Position numbers and translations under genes: made by a program. From NCBI RefSeq assembly GCF_963576545.1, contig NC_083655.1, positions 17,064,204-17,128,203 on the forward strand: DNA of 64,000 nt. The letters are read 5' to 3'. Source of the DNA: Limanda limanda (Eukaryota; Chordata; Actinopteri; Pleuronectiformes; Pleuronectidae). Shown here one piece after another: positions 34,366 through 46,500 of the stretch (position 1 is the stretch's first letter; the number at the start of each line of letters is the position of its first letter). The notes under the pieces were generated by a model that worked only from the letters and a program-made list of their open reading frames with translations, was not told the origin of the DNA and did not search any database.

Positions 34366-36445
34366 AGAAAGGGCCTCTTCCCTGCTGAATAGAACATCTG
34401 GAGGCCTCACTCAAAAAGCTGGAGCACATTTCTTTTCAGTATTCAACTATGACTTGCAATGAAGGTCCTCCCAAAATGTGGGTGCAGACCCCTCTGGCTG
34501 AGGGCCCAACCTATTTCCCTCAGTGCACCCTGGAGACCAGTGTGCCTGGCTCTCCATCCAGATCTCTCCCCTTGAGCTCCCAGACGACTGTCATCCTAAG
34601 CAGCAGAATCAACACAGATGCATGGTGGGCATGAGATATGTAGAGTACATGCCCTCAACTCCCCCCTTCCCCACACAGACACACCCACAATTTAAATCTT
34701 GCTCATACTTTTCTTCTTTCACCGCTGTCAACCAATTTCTTTGTGCGCTACTTTGTCTTACAGCACATTCTCATTCCTTGTCTTGTTTGTGTCCGTTCTG
34801 CATGTGTGAGCTCCAGTCCCAACCTGGGAAACCTAATTCTTTCCTTTTGTACCTGCTCCAAAATCCCATCACTCAGTCAGGCCAGGATTGTCCCTCGGTT
34901 AATGGAAAGTGAATCCTGAGGGAAACGGTGGTGGGTAATAATAAACCAACCTGCCATGAAGCCAAGTCGATATTCAAAGCATTAGAGTTCAGCAGGACGA
35001 CAGCTCAGAAATCCATTACGTCTTGTATTTTTTGGTTGCGCTACTATATTACACTCCCTGGGTGCTACATTTAATTGTCGTAGGTCTCCGCTTTAGGTAC
35101 ACACTCAGATTGATTGCATTTCTGCCACGGAGACGGGACCATTTCAGAGTGCGTTTATGAAATTATGGATCGGTCCGTTACGGGTTTCCCGAAGCTGGCA
35201 ATCGTCAAGCCAGCACAATGTGTCAGCACGATATGGGATGGGCTGCAGCCAAAACCCCAGCTCGGCTGACATTAGCGATCATTAATTAATGCAGACGGTT
35301 TGACAGGGGCTTTTAGTGATTCAAAATAGGAGTCAGGGAAGAGGTGAGGCAAATTAATTCATAAAACCTGCCATTTTTGCCCTGCAATAAGGCAGCTATA
35401 GTCATATATTTAAAACTGTGACCTTGATATGATTCATGCAATTTATGGTTTGGCCATTTTTAGTCCTTACAGACCTGACCTGTTTATTATTAATGAAAAT
35501 GTTCTTCTAATTGATATCTTGTCAGCTGCTTATGGAAGCAGCATTAAAGATGATAGAGAATTGAGTGCATAAAACTTTGACTTAATTACCACTGCACAGT
35601 GCAGTTCATCGACCTGGTGTAGTGGTTATCAGAGGCATTTGTTTTGTTGGCAGATTTTATACGGCTCTTCTGATTGGTTGATTCATGTCTCATCAAAGCA
35701 GCATTAGAGCCTGTGGTTAGGCTGATCTTAATCACTGTCCAGCCCAGCAGTGGCAGCCTTTACTCTGGGTTCTTTATGCCTGTGGACAGCACCCAAGACA
35801 GCCCTGCCTGATTGGCTCATGTTGAGAGGACTGAGAAGACAACAAGCTCTCTGATTGGACCCTGGGTGGTTGGAGAGAAGCCGTGTCTTTGCCTGTTGCC
35901 TCATTCATGCAGGGCCATTGGGGAGAGGAGAGGGAAAGAAAGGAACACAGGGCAGGTGGTGTTGGTGGAGCTTCTATCGTTCTCTGACTTATCACTGCAC
36001 ATGTTAGCCCTGAAACTACATTTTCCGGCCAAAGTAGGGAGCACACAAAGACAACCTAACAATGTTCCCTCCTCATTTTCGTCCTGAACTGAACTTCATT
36101 CTCTCTGTATGTCTCTGTGGCAGCTGATTATGATGTCCATTCTCTCTTATCTGCATGGCTTTGGCTGGCTTCTAATCAGCGGCCACCACGCCACTGCCAC
36201 TCTCCTTGTTCCCATTTCCCAGACCACAGTAGAACACATTACTGCCTGTTTTTCCTCGACAGTGACTCGCTTCCTCTTGTTTGTTGTTTGACTTCTTGCT
36301 GACTCGAACGGTATTTCAAAGATCGGTCAGCACAATTTATTTTTGACAAGCATGGATGGAGAATTGGGTTTTTTATTGAAGTTTTTTTCTTATACCATGC
36401 TTCCATCAATTATCTTATGCATATTGGAGGTCACAAAGGCAGTCT

Positions 36446-37310
36446 TTTTCTCCAGCCACACTTTCCTGCTCCTGGGGGATTCTGAGGCATTCCTGGGCCA
36501 GATGGGATATGTAATCCCTCCAGCGAGTTTCACATCTACTCCTAGGTTTGTTCCCAGATGGGCGAGTAAACCTCCAGTGGAAGGCGCCCACGGGGCCTCC
36601 TGATTAGATGCTCGAAGTATCTTAAGTGTCTCTTTTTGACATGAAGGAGCAGCAGTTCTTCTTTAAGCTGAGTCCAGGCACCCGACTGATGAAACTCATT
36701 TCGGCAGCTTGTATTCCCAATCTTCTTTCAGTCACTACCCAGAGCTTATGACCATTGGTGAGGGTTGGAATCTAGATCGACTGGTAAATTGAAGGTTTTG
36801 CTTTAGTTTTTTCTTCACCACAGTCCAGTACAACACTCACAGTACTTCTGACGCCGCACCGACCCACCGGCCCATCTCGTGCTTCATCTTCTCCTAACTC
36901 ATGAAAAAGACTCAGAGGTACTTAAACGTCTTCAGTTGCGGCAACAACTCACCCCAGTGCAATCTACTGTCGGGCAGAGAATCATGCCTTTGGACTTGGA
37001 GGTGCTGCTGCTTGTCCCGACCACTTCACACTCGGCTGCGGCTGCCCCAGTGCACATTGGAGGTCACCGTCTGATGAAGCCAACAGAATCACATTATTTA
37101 GAAAAATCAGGGACACAGTTTTGAGGTTCCCAAGCCAGCACACTCCTCACCATGGCTGCACCTTGAAATCCTGCAAATGAAAATCACAGAACAGAATTGG
37201 TGACAAAAGGCATTCCTAGGGGAGTCCAACACGCACAGGGAACATGTTTGACCTTGTGCAGAGGATACTTGGATTCTTATACCATGTTCATTGTAAAAAG
37301 GGCTACAAGC
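36446..37310 (-). pseudogene. Decayed LINE reverse transcriptase (3' part of ORF2)
   Basis: Read on the minus strand, the segment carries recognisable pieces of a fish non-LTR retrotransposon ORF2: the palm-domain block before NVILLASSD (near 37075-37115), a later block corresponding to TL.YGHELW (near 36740-36770) and the downstream RRP.GRP.TRW-type tail. The catalytic FADD motif reads FLNN here (the two Asn codons at 37093-37098), so it cannot be active, and frameshifts are frequent. The family (RTE, Rex or L2 group) is not settled by eye. The 5' part and most of the element are missing. Confidence 0.7.
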
Positions 37311-39402
37311 AGATCCTTTCCTTTCCTTTTTTCTGTCCCATGTGATCATGGCACCAACATTATCATTCCTCTTTGTCAAACCATCTCATTATTTCAGTAT
37401 CCTATTTCATTCTCATTTGCATAGTGAGTTCAAAGGAACTTACTATTGGCTTATTTGGAAGTGTAATTACATTTGTAATTACATGGATACCTACAGCAAG
37501 TTAATGTGAATATTAATAGTGTGAATTGACACCATGAAACTTGCACAATTATCTTTTCTGATTACATTATGCTGTTATGGGCCAAGTGTCAACACAAAAG
37601 ATGGGCTATTGGAGGTTTGTGATTCTGCCCAGACAGCTGCGTGCAGAGCCATTTACTGCACTTTGATTAGATTCAGAATCATTCTGCCCTACATCTGCAC
37701 TTCAGAACAATAGACCATGTTTTGATAAGGGGGTATTGAAAAGAAAAATCTATTCAAGGCGTCTGGATGAGAAAGTAAGAGTGCAAATACATTCTGTTTC
37801 ATCCACCATGGTAACAATGCATATTGAGGAGGCAGGCTTTCGAACCTCTAAGTGTGCTGACTTCAAAATGAGTGTCTGAGAATACAGACAGCCGCCCCCC
37901 CCCCCTCTTTGGGTAGATTAAACATTGACAAACACATGGAGGAGTCTGTTGGTGAGATTTATTCAGAAGGACTTGAGGTTAGTTGACATGTTTTTACCAG
38001 TTTACACCAGGCCCCACATTCTACCATTAGAATGAATTTAAGCAGTTGCTTTCACGTTTACTCATTGAAAAGAACCCTTAGCAAGATTCTAGTTACAAAT
38101 CCAGTTTTAGTTACTGTGATTGTGCAGTTTTCCCTTTTAGTCCAGTGAATGAATGACAAAAAACTACATAAAAGGAATAGGGATTTGGAGGATAAAGACA
38201 GAATTATGTCATCTGGCAGACACATGAATTTCTTGAAGATATGGTCAGTCGCTGAATTAGTCGTTGAACTTCTACTGCCCTGAAAACCTCATCATTAGTC
38301 TGTCTAGACTCTCCAGCCAGGAGGAAATGCCTTTCCACTGCACTGTTATGAAGGAGTGAGTAAGCATTGTAATTTTTTATTCATATTTTAATTAAAGGTA
38401 GATGTGAGGTTAATTCTTTTTGTACGAATATAGAGCGTAGCACTGACAATACAAAAAGACACAAAAGAAACCAAGTAATTACTCATGTAATACTGGAAGT
38501 ATCTTTCATCCTGACATCTGTGTAAGTACTGCAGGGCCTGTTGCCTGCCTGACTGCTTGGCCTGCATTCATCTAAATGGTAGATTTCTTTAGAGCATCAT
38601 CCAAACAACTTCACTTAAATCAGCTGTTACAGAAACATGTGGTGGGGTCAATGTGTAATGATGTGACGCAAATGTTTTGTGTGTCTAAATTACATACAAA
38701 GTGAGGATTTATGTACAGATATAGTGTTGTACTATATATATATATATTTCACATCAGTAACTATATAGCAAAGCGATGTTTGAAGCTTTGTTGAGAACAG
38801 CTCATCAAACACTTTTGCAGTTCCCAATGCACCTCTGTGGTTCCTCAGCGATAAACCCGCCACTGTTGATGTCAAGTTGATGAGCATTTGTCAAGACAAT
38901 TGAAATAAAGATATAGACAGATGTTGTTCCATTTATAAAACAAAACAATTTAATCCACAGAGGGGCTGCTTCTCACCTTTTTGAAATAAAATCCTCCCAA
39001 GCTTACGGCGTTCAAAATTGCAGTGTCCCTTCTTCTTGTAGTGTCTGGTAAGAAAAGAAGAGAGGAAAAGGGCTAGTAATTGGGGCTGTAGAGTAATAAT
39101 GTGTTTAGTGTGGGCAGCACTTTCCTCGGTGTTAACATGCTGGGCCATTAATTGGCTAATGGAGTATATATATGGTACAGTGCGGGGGTGGTCTCTCAGG
39201 AGAAAGTGGGGGAAGGAGGGGAGTTGGACATGGAGCAGCAGTTGCAGGTTGCCCAAGAAGAAAGCATTTAACTGGTGTGAAAGTTTTGAGCTAATAAGCA
39301 TAAAAACAGCGAAGAAAAGTCATAGGGGGGAGGGGGGGAATGTTGGACACAGTGGAAGTGTTTTATCACAGGTGTTTTTACGTTTCAGCTTTTAAAACAG
39401 AT

Positions 39403-39737
39403 GGTGGACTAGTGGCAGAAACATGGACTATGGGCAGAAAAGGTCTCTGGTTCGTCTCTGGTTCGACTCCACGGAGAAACAACAAAAAGACGAACCTGGA
39501 TTGATCTGTCCAAAAATTGAAAGATTCTCCCTACCCTGTCTAGTGCCCCTGAGCAAGGCACCTTACTCCCCCAACATCTGCTCCCCGGGCGCCGTACATG
39601 GCTGCTCACTGCTGTGTGTGTCCTGCACCAGATGGGTTAAAAGCAGAGGTTAAATTTCCCTCCTTGCATGAGTGTGCTTGTGCATGTCTGTGCATGTGTT
39701 TGGGACAAATAAATGTATCTTAATCCTTAATCCTTAA
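39403..39737 (+). mobile_element. tRNA-derived SINE, V-SINE-like
   Basis: The head carries a polymerase III box A-like stretch (tggactagtggcag) and a clear box B, ggttcgactcc (39460-39470). The body contains cccctgagcaaggcacc, ctccccgggcgc and gatgggttaaaagcagag, blocks I know from vertebrate V-SINE-type elements. The tail is a repeat of taatcct (39719-39737). It lies in the sense direction of pard3. The ORF across it is an accident of the SINE sequence. Confidence 0.75.
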
Positions 39738-42273
39738 AGGTTGTGAAAAGATCATGGGTTTGGATAATTATCTTTAAAAAAACAAATTAATTGGTTGACA
39801 AAAACAAGTGTCTGCAGCCGGACTAGTATATCTGTGACACTGTACTTAACACAGCTAAACACACAAAGAAATATTAGGCAAATTAAGATTTTTACCTAAT
39901 GATGCAAAAGGAAAGATCCTTTAAAATTCATCCTCAGAGCAACAAGGCTGCCTCTACCAAATCTCACAGCAACTTAATGAGATTCAGAAGAACACTCATC
40001 ATCTGTAAACCGAGACAAACATTTGTTTACAGTTCTTCTCGTGAATCTTATGGTAGTTTATAGCTCTCCTTTCCATAATGGGACATCTGGATGAAAGGTA
40101 ACTGGATCATCAAAGTCAGTTTGATTCACCCTTTACAGACAGAAAATGCTAGTTTCCTTTGTTTAATGTTAAGACACATTTTGATTTATTGTTTCATTCT
40201 TGACACATCATGACAATCGCAGCATAAATGTAGCGTTCCAATGGCAGATTGCCAAAGAGACCCACTGCTACCTGTATGATACAGCATTTCTGTCTGACAG
40301 CCAGAACAAGTTGAAATAGGCCTCACAGCAGATTGACAGGTTTGGATTGTGGATACGTTTTCTCCACAAACACACGGACAGAAAGGTTTGTTTTACAAAA
40401 GGGCCATGACCTCTCCTCTGAAAATGTGATTGGTGTCATTGCGAGGAAATGTAAGCTTATTTTGAAAGTTGATGGATGTATAAAAGCAAATTAGGTACAA
40501 TGCAGGATGGCTTTGACTGTAACAACACTTATGACAAAAGCATGAGTCACATCTGTGGCATTTGCTTGTTAATACCCTTTTATTGAAATGCACCTATTAG
40601 CTTTATCAATGTCCGACTCTTGAGCCCTGAAAGAGAAGTCTCTCTCTCTTTTAGCTTTGTGTCGCCAGTCTAGCCGAGGCCATTATCTCATCCCAAATGT
40701 CAATATCGCCGTTCTTATGAATTAGATTAGTCCATAAAACGCCAGAGGGTCTTGAGATCCCAGTGGACTTCTGTGAACCTGTGGTAACATCATTGTCTGG
40801 TCCTTTCTGGCAGAGATCTGACATCACTTTAGCCAGATGGCAGGTGAAAGGGCTTCTGGGAATTAGATTTTTCCTCCTTGTGTGGCCTGTGTTCTCTTTC
40901 TTGACCGCACAAGCTAAAGTAAGACCACACCGGGTGTGCACAGCTGTGATGTGATTTGATCATTTCCATACTGTACCTGGTCTGAAACAATGCAGAAATA
41001 CAGGAAAAAGGCTAAGAGGCTTTATGGATGACTGCATATAATGTAACATTGCATCAGGCCTCCATCAGAATCTCATTGTGGAGATAATGCTGAGAAAATG
41101 GGATTTTGGACGGCTAAAAATAAACAAGGCGGTCTATGGGTAAGATGTGGGAATTGGGTTAATCCAGCACTGAAAAATGGTGATTGTTTGAAATGTGATT
41201 ACTGTTATTAAAATACACAGACATGGGGGAGAAAATGGGGCTAGCGGGGATTCTAGTTCTGTTCCAAGCCTGTCAGTCATCTGTGAAGAGCAGCAGGGGG
41301 TCAGAGGTCAGCTATGACCTGAGGTAATCGGGAAGTCTAGGAATAGTGGGAGGTGGCGTGCTTGTATGAATGTGTGTGGATGTGTGTTACCCTACAGCAG
41401 TACTGCAACATCTGGAACCAGTGAGCAGTCTGGTGGCTGCTGCCAGGGTCACCGCAGTAGGAGGTCAACTCCCCCCTCTCCGCCTGTCCTCAGCCCTTCT
41501 CCCCACTCCCCAACGTCCACCTCCCGTATCCTACAATGCCAGCACATGCGAGACCATGACTGAGTCTTGTTAGCTGCGGACAGATGGGCATTCACATGGA
41601 ACCGTTCTCTGAGACAGGAAAGGTCCTGTGAAAGGCTCTGTTGTGTGGAAGTGGTCCTGGGGAGAGGAAGGCGTGGGATGGAGGATGAGGGGAGCTAACT
41701 GTCTCCCTCCCACCTCCTCTTGTTCGGGGACCTGTGGAATAAGATCAGTGCACATATCTCAGCCCTCTAATGGCTCATGGAAAGCTGCATATTTGAATAA
41801 TATTGCATGCTCTGTTGCACCTAATTAGATCTTGTTCTTGGACCAGCTACATTCAGAATTCTTGGAACCCTGGTGCTATCAAGCGAACAAGCTCACATTT
41901 CCAACAGTTTTGAGTGGAACCATTGTAATCAAGGATGTGTCATCAACTTAGGGCACTGCACAAAGCACAATGAAGCGTTTTTCAAACTGTTGAATATGAC
42001 GCGCACATTGATGTCATCACTGTTCACAAACATTCTACTTCATGGTTCCAGCTGGGAACCAATGTTTTTGGTTCTGAACTAACTTATACATGTTCAAAAT
42101 GTTCCAAGGGTTCAGAATGAGGTGTGCGAAAGGGAACCATCAAACTCTTTCCATATAGATGGAAAAGCAGTATAAATGGTGTCTGTAACTACAGGGCCAG
42201 TTCATTTTCTCTATCCTTATTTCCTATTACCAGACATGAAAGCTACTTTAGAAGTTAAAGTGAGCCTCTCTCA

Positions 42274-42971
42274 AGTCTGGACTGATCTAAATCTAAGATT
42301 AAACTTAAAGCTGCTTTGAGCCTCTCTGAGTCTTCAATGGAATATTATGCTATGACCTTTTGTCTTTTTTGCCCTATCTCTTTTGGCTGTGTATCCCATC
42401 ACTTACAAGTTAATACCTCAAATACCATTAAATATCTCTTTGTTTCTCCTAATAGATACATTTATTGGCCACAATGTAATGCATGCCGTTTTCAAGTTAT
42501 CATATTTGTCTGTTCCCTGTGAAAACTTTATGAAAACGTTTCCTGTCTTATAAATGAAATAAATTAATGTTTTTCCATCCACAGAGCTGGAACAATAATT
42601 GTAGATACACTTTGTGAGCATCAGTCTGGACTGATCTAAATCTAAGATTAAACTTAAAGCTGCTTTGAGCCTCTCTGAGTCTTCAATGGAATATTATGCT
42701 ATGACCTTTTGTCTTTTTTGCCCTATCTCTTTTGGCTGTGTATCCCATCACTTACAAGTTAATACCTCAAATACCATTAAATATCTCTTTGTTTCTCCTA
42801 ATAGATACATTTATTGGCCACAATGTAATGCATGCCGTTTTCAAGTTATCATATTTGTCTGTTCCCTGTGAAAACTTTATGAAAACGTTTCCTGTCTTAT
42901 AAATGAAATAAATTAATGTTTTTCCATCCACAGAGCTGGAACAATAATTGTAGATACACTTTGTGAGCATC
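42274..42971. repeat. Direct tandem duplication, 2 x 349 bp
   Basis: Unit 1 is 42274-42622 and unit 2 is 42623-42971. Each starts agtctggactgatctaaat and ends cactttgtgagcatc, both are 349 bp, and I see no difference between them on reading through. A shorter relative of the unit's early block (tgagcctctctcaagtct) sits just before unit 1 at about 42261-42279. It is intronic, 274 bp upstream of exon 43246-43548. Each unit has an AATAAA near its end (42558 and 42907). Confidence 0.93.
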
Positions 42972-43245
42972 ACACTGAACAAACTCACTGCCTGAAAGTC
43001 ATAGATGTGTTGAAGAACAGATTAATTATGGCCTATTTTATATACTTTGCACTAATTTAAGTTGGCTAAGACAAAGGCATAGAAAAGCAAAAGGATTATA
43101 TCCTTGTTAGAGGTTTTGAGTTTAAAATCCCTCGCTATTTCCAGTGAGGAAATTGATTTGGTGTATGTGTATTTTCCTTTGCCAGATGATTCACAAATGA
43201 AGAAAACCTTTATCAAACTTTTTCTCTTGATTGTGCTTATCACAG

Positions 43246-43548
43246 AATACAGGCAAAGACGCGAGAGTTCCGGGAGAAGCAGGCCAAAGAGAGGGAATAC
43301 GCCGAGATCCAAGATGTCGTCAGTCGCACCTTTAGCTCAGATGAGGATCCGACCTACGCTGGCATCGGATCATTAGACTCGTCGGTAGACAGCAGCAGCA
43401 TGGACCCTTACAGTCACCCCTACCATCTCCCTCAAAGTCCCCAGGGCCCGCAACTTCCCTTGAGCCCTCAGAACAACGGCCCACCCATGGAAGCTGTCTA
43501 TGCCACAGTCAACAAACATCGCAATGGACGCCCTGCAGCTCCAGACAG
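43246..43548 (+). CDS. pard3: pard3 coding exon with charged helix and Ser/Pro-rich linker
   Basis: Exon of 303 nt, phase 2 on both sides, acceptor ttgtgcttatcacag, donor gtgagg at 43549. The first third encodes IQAKTREFREKQAKEREY, a strongly charged, probably helical or coiled-coil stretch that is nearly identical to vertebrate PAR3, followed by AEIQD and SRTFSSDEDPTYAG. The middle is Ser/Pro/Gln-rich (LPQSPQGPQLPLSPQNNG) and looks diverged from the mammalian segment. The end, MEAVYATVNKHRNGRP, matches mammalian M(D)ALYAQVKKPRNSKP. In mammals the following exon starts SNRSTPSNHDRIQ; I could not find it in the remaining 20 kb, so the gene continues past the window. Two near-identical 349-bp units lie 274 bp upstream in the intron. 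Confidence 0.95.
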
Positions 43549-46500
43549 GTGAGGAGCAGCCAAAAACTATAGTTAATATACAGGCGTTGTTGAAGAATAT
43601 GGCTATGTTCTCCATTATTCCAAACAACGAAGGTCCCTGATGCTTGTGCTTTTCAGCAATCATGTTCCTTTACACCACATCTATAATATAGAAGCTGTAG
43701 TGTGACATTACAGTATTTGTTCACTTTTACATGTTAAATTCCAAACAATGAACTTTACACCATGTTATCACAGCCTTCTCCCACAAGACAAGCAGGCAGA
43801 ATCCACAGACAAGGTAAAACAACACCCCAAGCTTCTCAGTAATTCTCTATCTGTTTGAATTTAATATCAGGCAATGTATTTTTTCATTATCCTTGGATCA
43901 CAGGTGATCCTCCCCAGCCTCTAACCGACCTTTTTTTCAGAGAGTCACGTTGCATCTCTGAGTTCAGCTTCCTTGTCGCTGCAGGGTTGCATCGCTCATA
44001 ACCTCCATGTCGACACGAACATATTTGATGTGACAACAACACCACACAGAGCATGAGAAGTCATCTTGTATGTTTTTATTTATTCACTTTTTTTCAGCTT
44101 CAGCAAACAGGGTTTCTTGGTGTTTGAGTAGGAGTCACTTAGCCTATTACATTCTTTGCTAACTGTTAAATTCTCAAAGTCAGACAACAGCATTACAACT
44201 TACAATTCACTTCATAAAAGTTCGGCAACTTTGCAACAAGTCTGTCTGATCTAAAATATCATAGACACAGACCTTATTTCACACCATGGTCCCAATGTTA
44301 AGGAGTGAAAACACTTTTTTTCAGCAAACAAGGTTACTCGTGTTTTCTGTTCCTATCGAGGTACAAGAAATGTAAACAGTATTAGAGATACATCAACTTT
44401 AATATGCTTTTTATCCATCTCTAACAATTCATCTTGCTTAAATCATTATCAATAACACGCTGCACATCTTGGTTTCACAAATCCATGTTGTTTTTGCATG
44501 TAATTTCATATTAAGTGGTGAGATGCCAGGAGACCACAATCCCCGCAGTTACCAGAACCTTTCAGGGTGTTTAATTTTAATGCTTTGCTTAATACCTATC
44601 TCCTGTGATTGACAGCTGTCACTAGGGGGCTCATGACCTTTTACTGCTGGGCTCCAGTGGGGTGGAGTTTATGAGTTACTCTATGCGATGAAGACAGAGC
44701 GGCTCCATGAGAGCGTGTGTCTGTTTTTAGAAGGATTTACAAATGTAAAATCCCCATCCTGTTGCTCGCTCATGACAGTAATGACAAGGTTATCTGGCTT
44801 CTCTGATTGTTGGCTAAATCCATGTGCCAATACAGCTGGGGCTTAGTGAAGGTCACTGATCCATATGTCAAAGATTATACCTTCACGTGTTTCCTCAGGA
44901 TGGCCTGGTTGTATCATAGCAACTCTATAAACTATCTGTAAACTATCCCATGCTCAAAGGAGGAGATGGTGAGACTTCTGGCAGCTAGTTGAAAAGAATT
45001 TGTCAAGATTATACACTCAGCCTGTATATTTAGATCAAAAAAACTCTAAGATGTTGGTCAGTGATAGACAGAGTGTTATTGATTCTCACTGGGAATGTCA
45101 ATAAGCACTGTGCAGGGATACTATATAAAAGCCTTACCCTAACAGTGAATATTAATAGCAGGCTGCTCGAGGCTGTCTACGAGAAATGAAGGGAAAAGCA
45201 AGAGTTGTGCAAAGTTCATCCTGCATGAGGGGTCTGATTTTAAACAGATGCTTTGTTTCTTTAGGTATAACTTTATAAAATATAGCATCAGATGGTTTTG
45301 GTTGCTGGGGTTTATTCAAATTCCCTTTGACCATTTGAAAGCTGTTTCATATTTCTGTTGTTTTTTGTTTTACCTCTAACATATATTTTGGGACTCTTGG
45401 AGGTTCATTATACTATTCATGAGGCTTTCTCTGAAAACCATTGGTATCAAAACACAAATAACATAACATGAAAAAAAACCTTTGTAATTATTTTTTATTC
45501 TTCCCCCTCTTGTTTTTGCAGTTCCTTGGTTATATTGAGTTCTCACCTTCACTGGTTTTATTTCAGTATTAAAAGCTTAGTGTTGCATTTTAATTATACA
45601 TACAAGCTTAAATTTAGTTTGGAGTCTGAGCCTTTAGTATTGATAGCGCAGTGCGCAGTGAGTTTTACTTTCAGAGACAGGATTAGCTGTTGCGAGGGTT
45701 ATTTGATTTGAAATATGCACTGCATGTTCAACATTGCATTTTTGTTTTGCACCTCTCGCTGCTTTGCATATCTCTTGTATACCAGCCCGGCTGTATGCCT
45801 GTAATATTTGTCTTGCTGCCTTTGAGGTATAATAATATGCACTGGTTCTTATTTAGCTCAGAGGCTTTCTATTTACAATTTGCAAAAAAAGAGCTTTAAA
45901 AACATTCAGATTCAAGACTCCCATCACTTGTCTATCATAACAAATACAAACAATAATTTGCATTTATAAATTAGACGTAATGGAACTTTCTTACTATAAA
46001 GCGCCAACACAATACAATGTTCAAACATTACTGATTGGTCTATTTAACAAGACAACAAATTGGTGCCAGAACTTTTGATTTCCATCTAGAGACCCATGAC
46101 TTGTTTGTGCTGCTGCCTCCCCTGGACCTAATATTCCTGAGCGTACAGATAGCACGAACGTCCCGGTTAAAGGTTCAGGAAAAGGAAATAGACGAGGGTT
46201 GTTCGGGGAAGGCTGCTCATTCCTGGCTGTCAGTCAGTCTTCACTATGAAAGGGAAGCATTTACCTCTGACCTGGACACTGCTTCTGAAAACTTTCCCCA
46301 GAGGATCGCTCTCTGATCAAAGGGTCAGTTTAATGGTCCTATCTAGGGATGTTTAAGCTATTATCTCGTACAGTTAAAGATCTGACAGTATCTATTACCC
46401 TCTAACAGACCTGATAATACTTAACAAGCGAAACCAAATATGACAGACAGACTTCAGACTATGATCTGATTGTCAATGCTCTATTATCTGTAATGTATCA

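Larger units (their letters stand above)
33568..43245 (+). other. pard3: pard3 intron with LINE, SINE and tandem duplication
   Basis: About 9.7 kb. It contains a CA array (34319-34363), a minus-strand LINE remnant (about 36446-37310), a polyC run near 37893, a tRNA-derived SINE (about 39403-39737) and a 2 x 349 bp direct duplication (42274-42971). A Ser/Pro-rich open segment with an in-phase acceptor at 41398 is treated as a candidate only. Confidence 0.55.

Noticed and set aside
36879..37124. Plus-strand open frame of 81 codons
   Set aside because: Antisense shadow of the minus-strand LINE remnant.
39423..39653. Open frame of 76 codons
   Set aside because: Falls within the tRNA-derived SINE; box B and SINE body explain the sequence.
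42316..42871. Two identical 68-codon frames
   Set aside because: They are identical because the 349-bp unit is duplicated; no protein similarity, no splice-site support.
43774..43813. Possible 40-nt exon after 43246-43548 (acceptor gttatcacag, donor gtaaaa)
   Set aside because: In phase at the start (SLLPQDKQAESTDK), but 40 nt breaks the phase-2 pattern of the following PAR3 exons and the donor is weak; probably chance.
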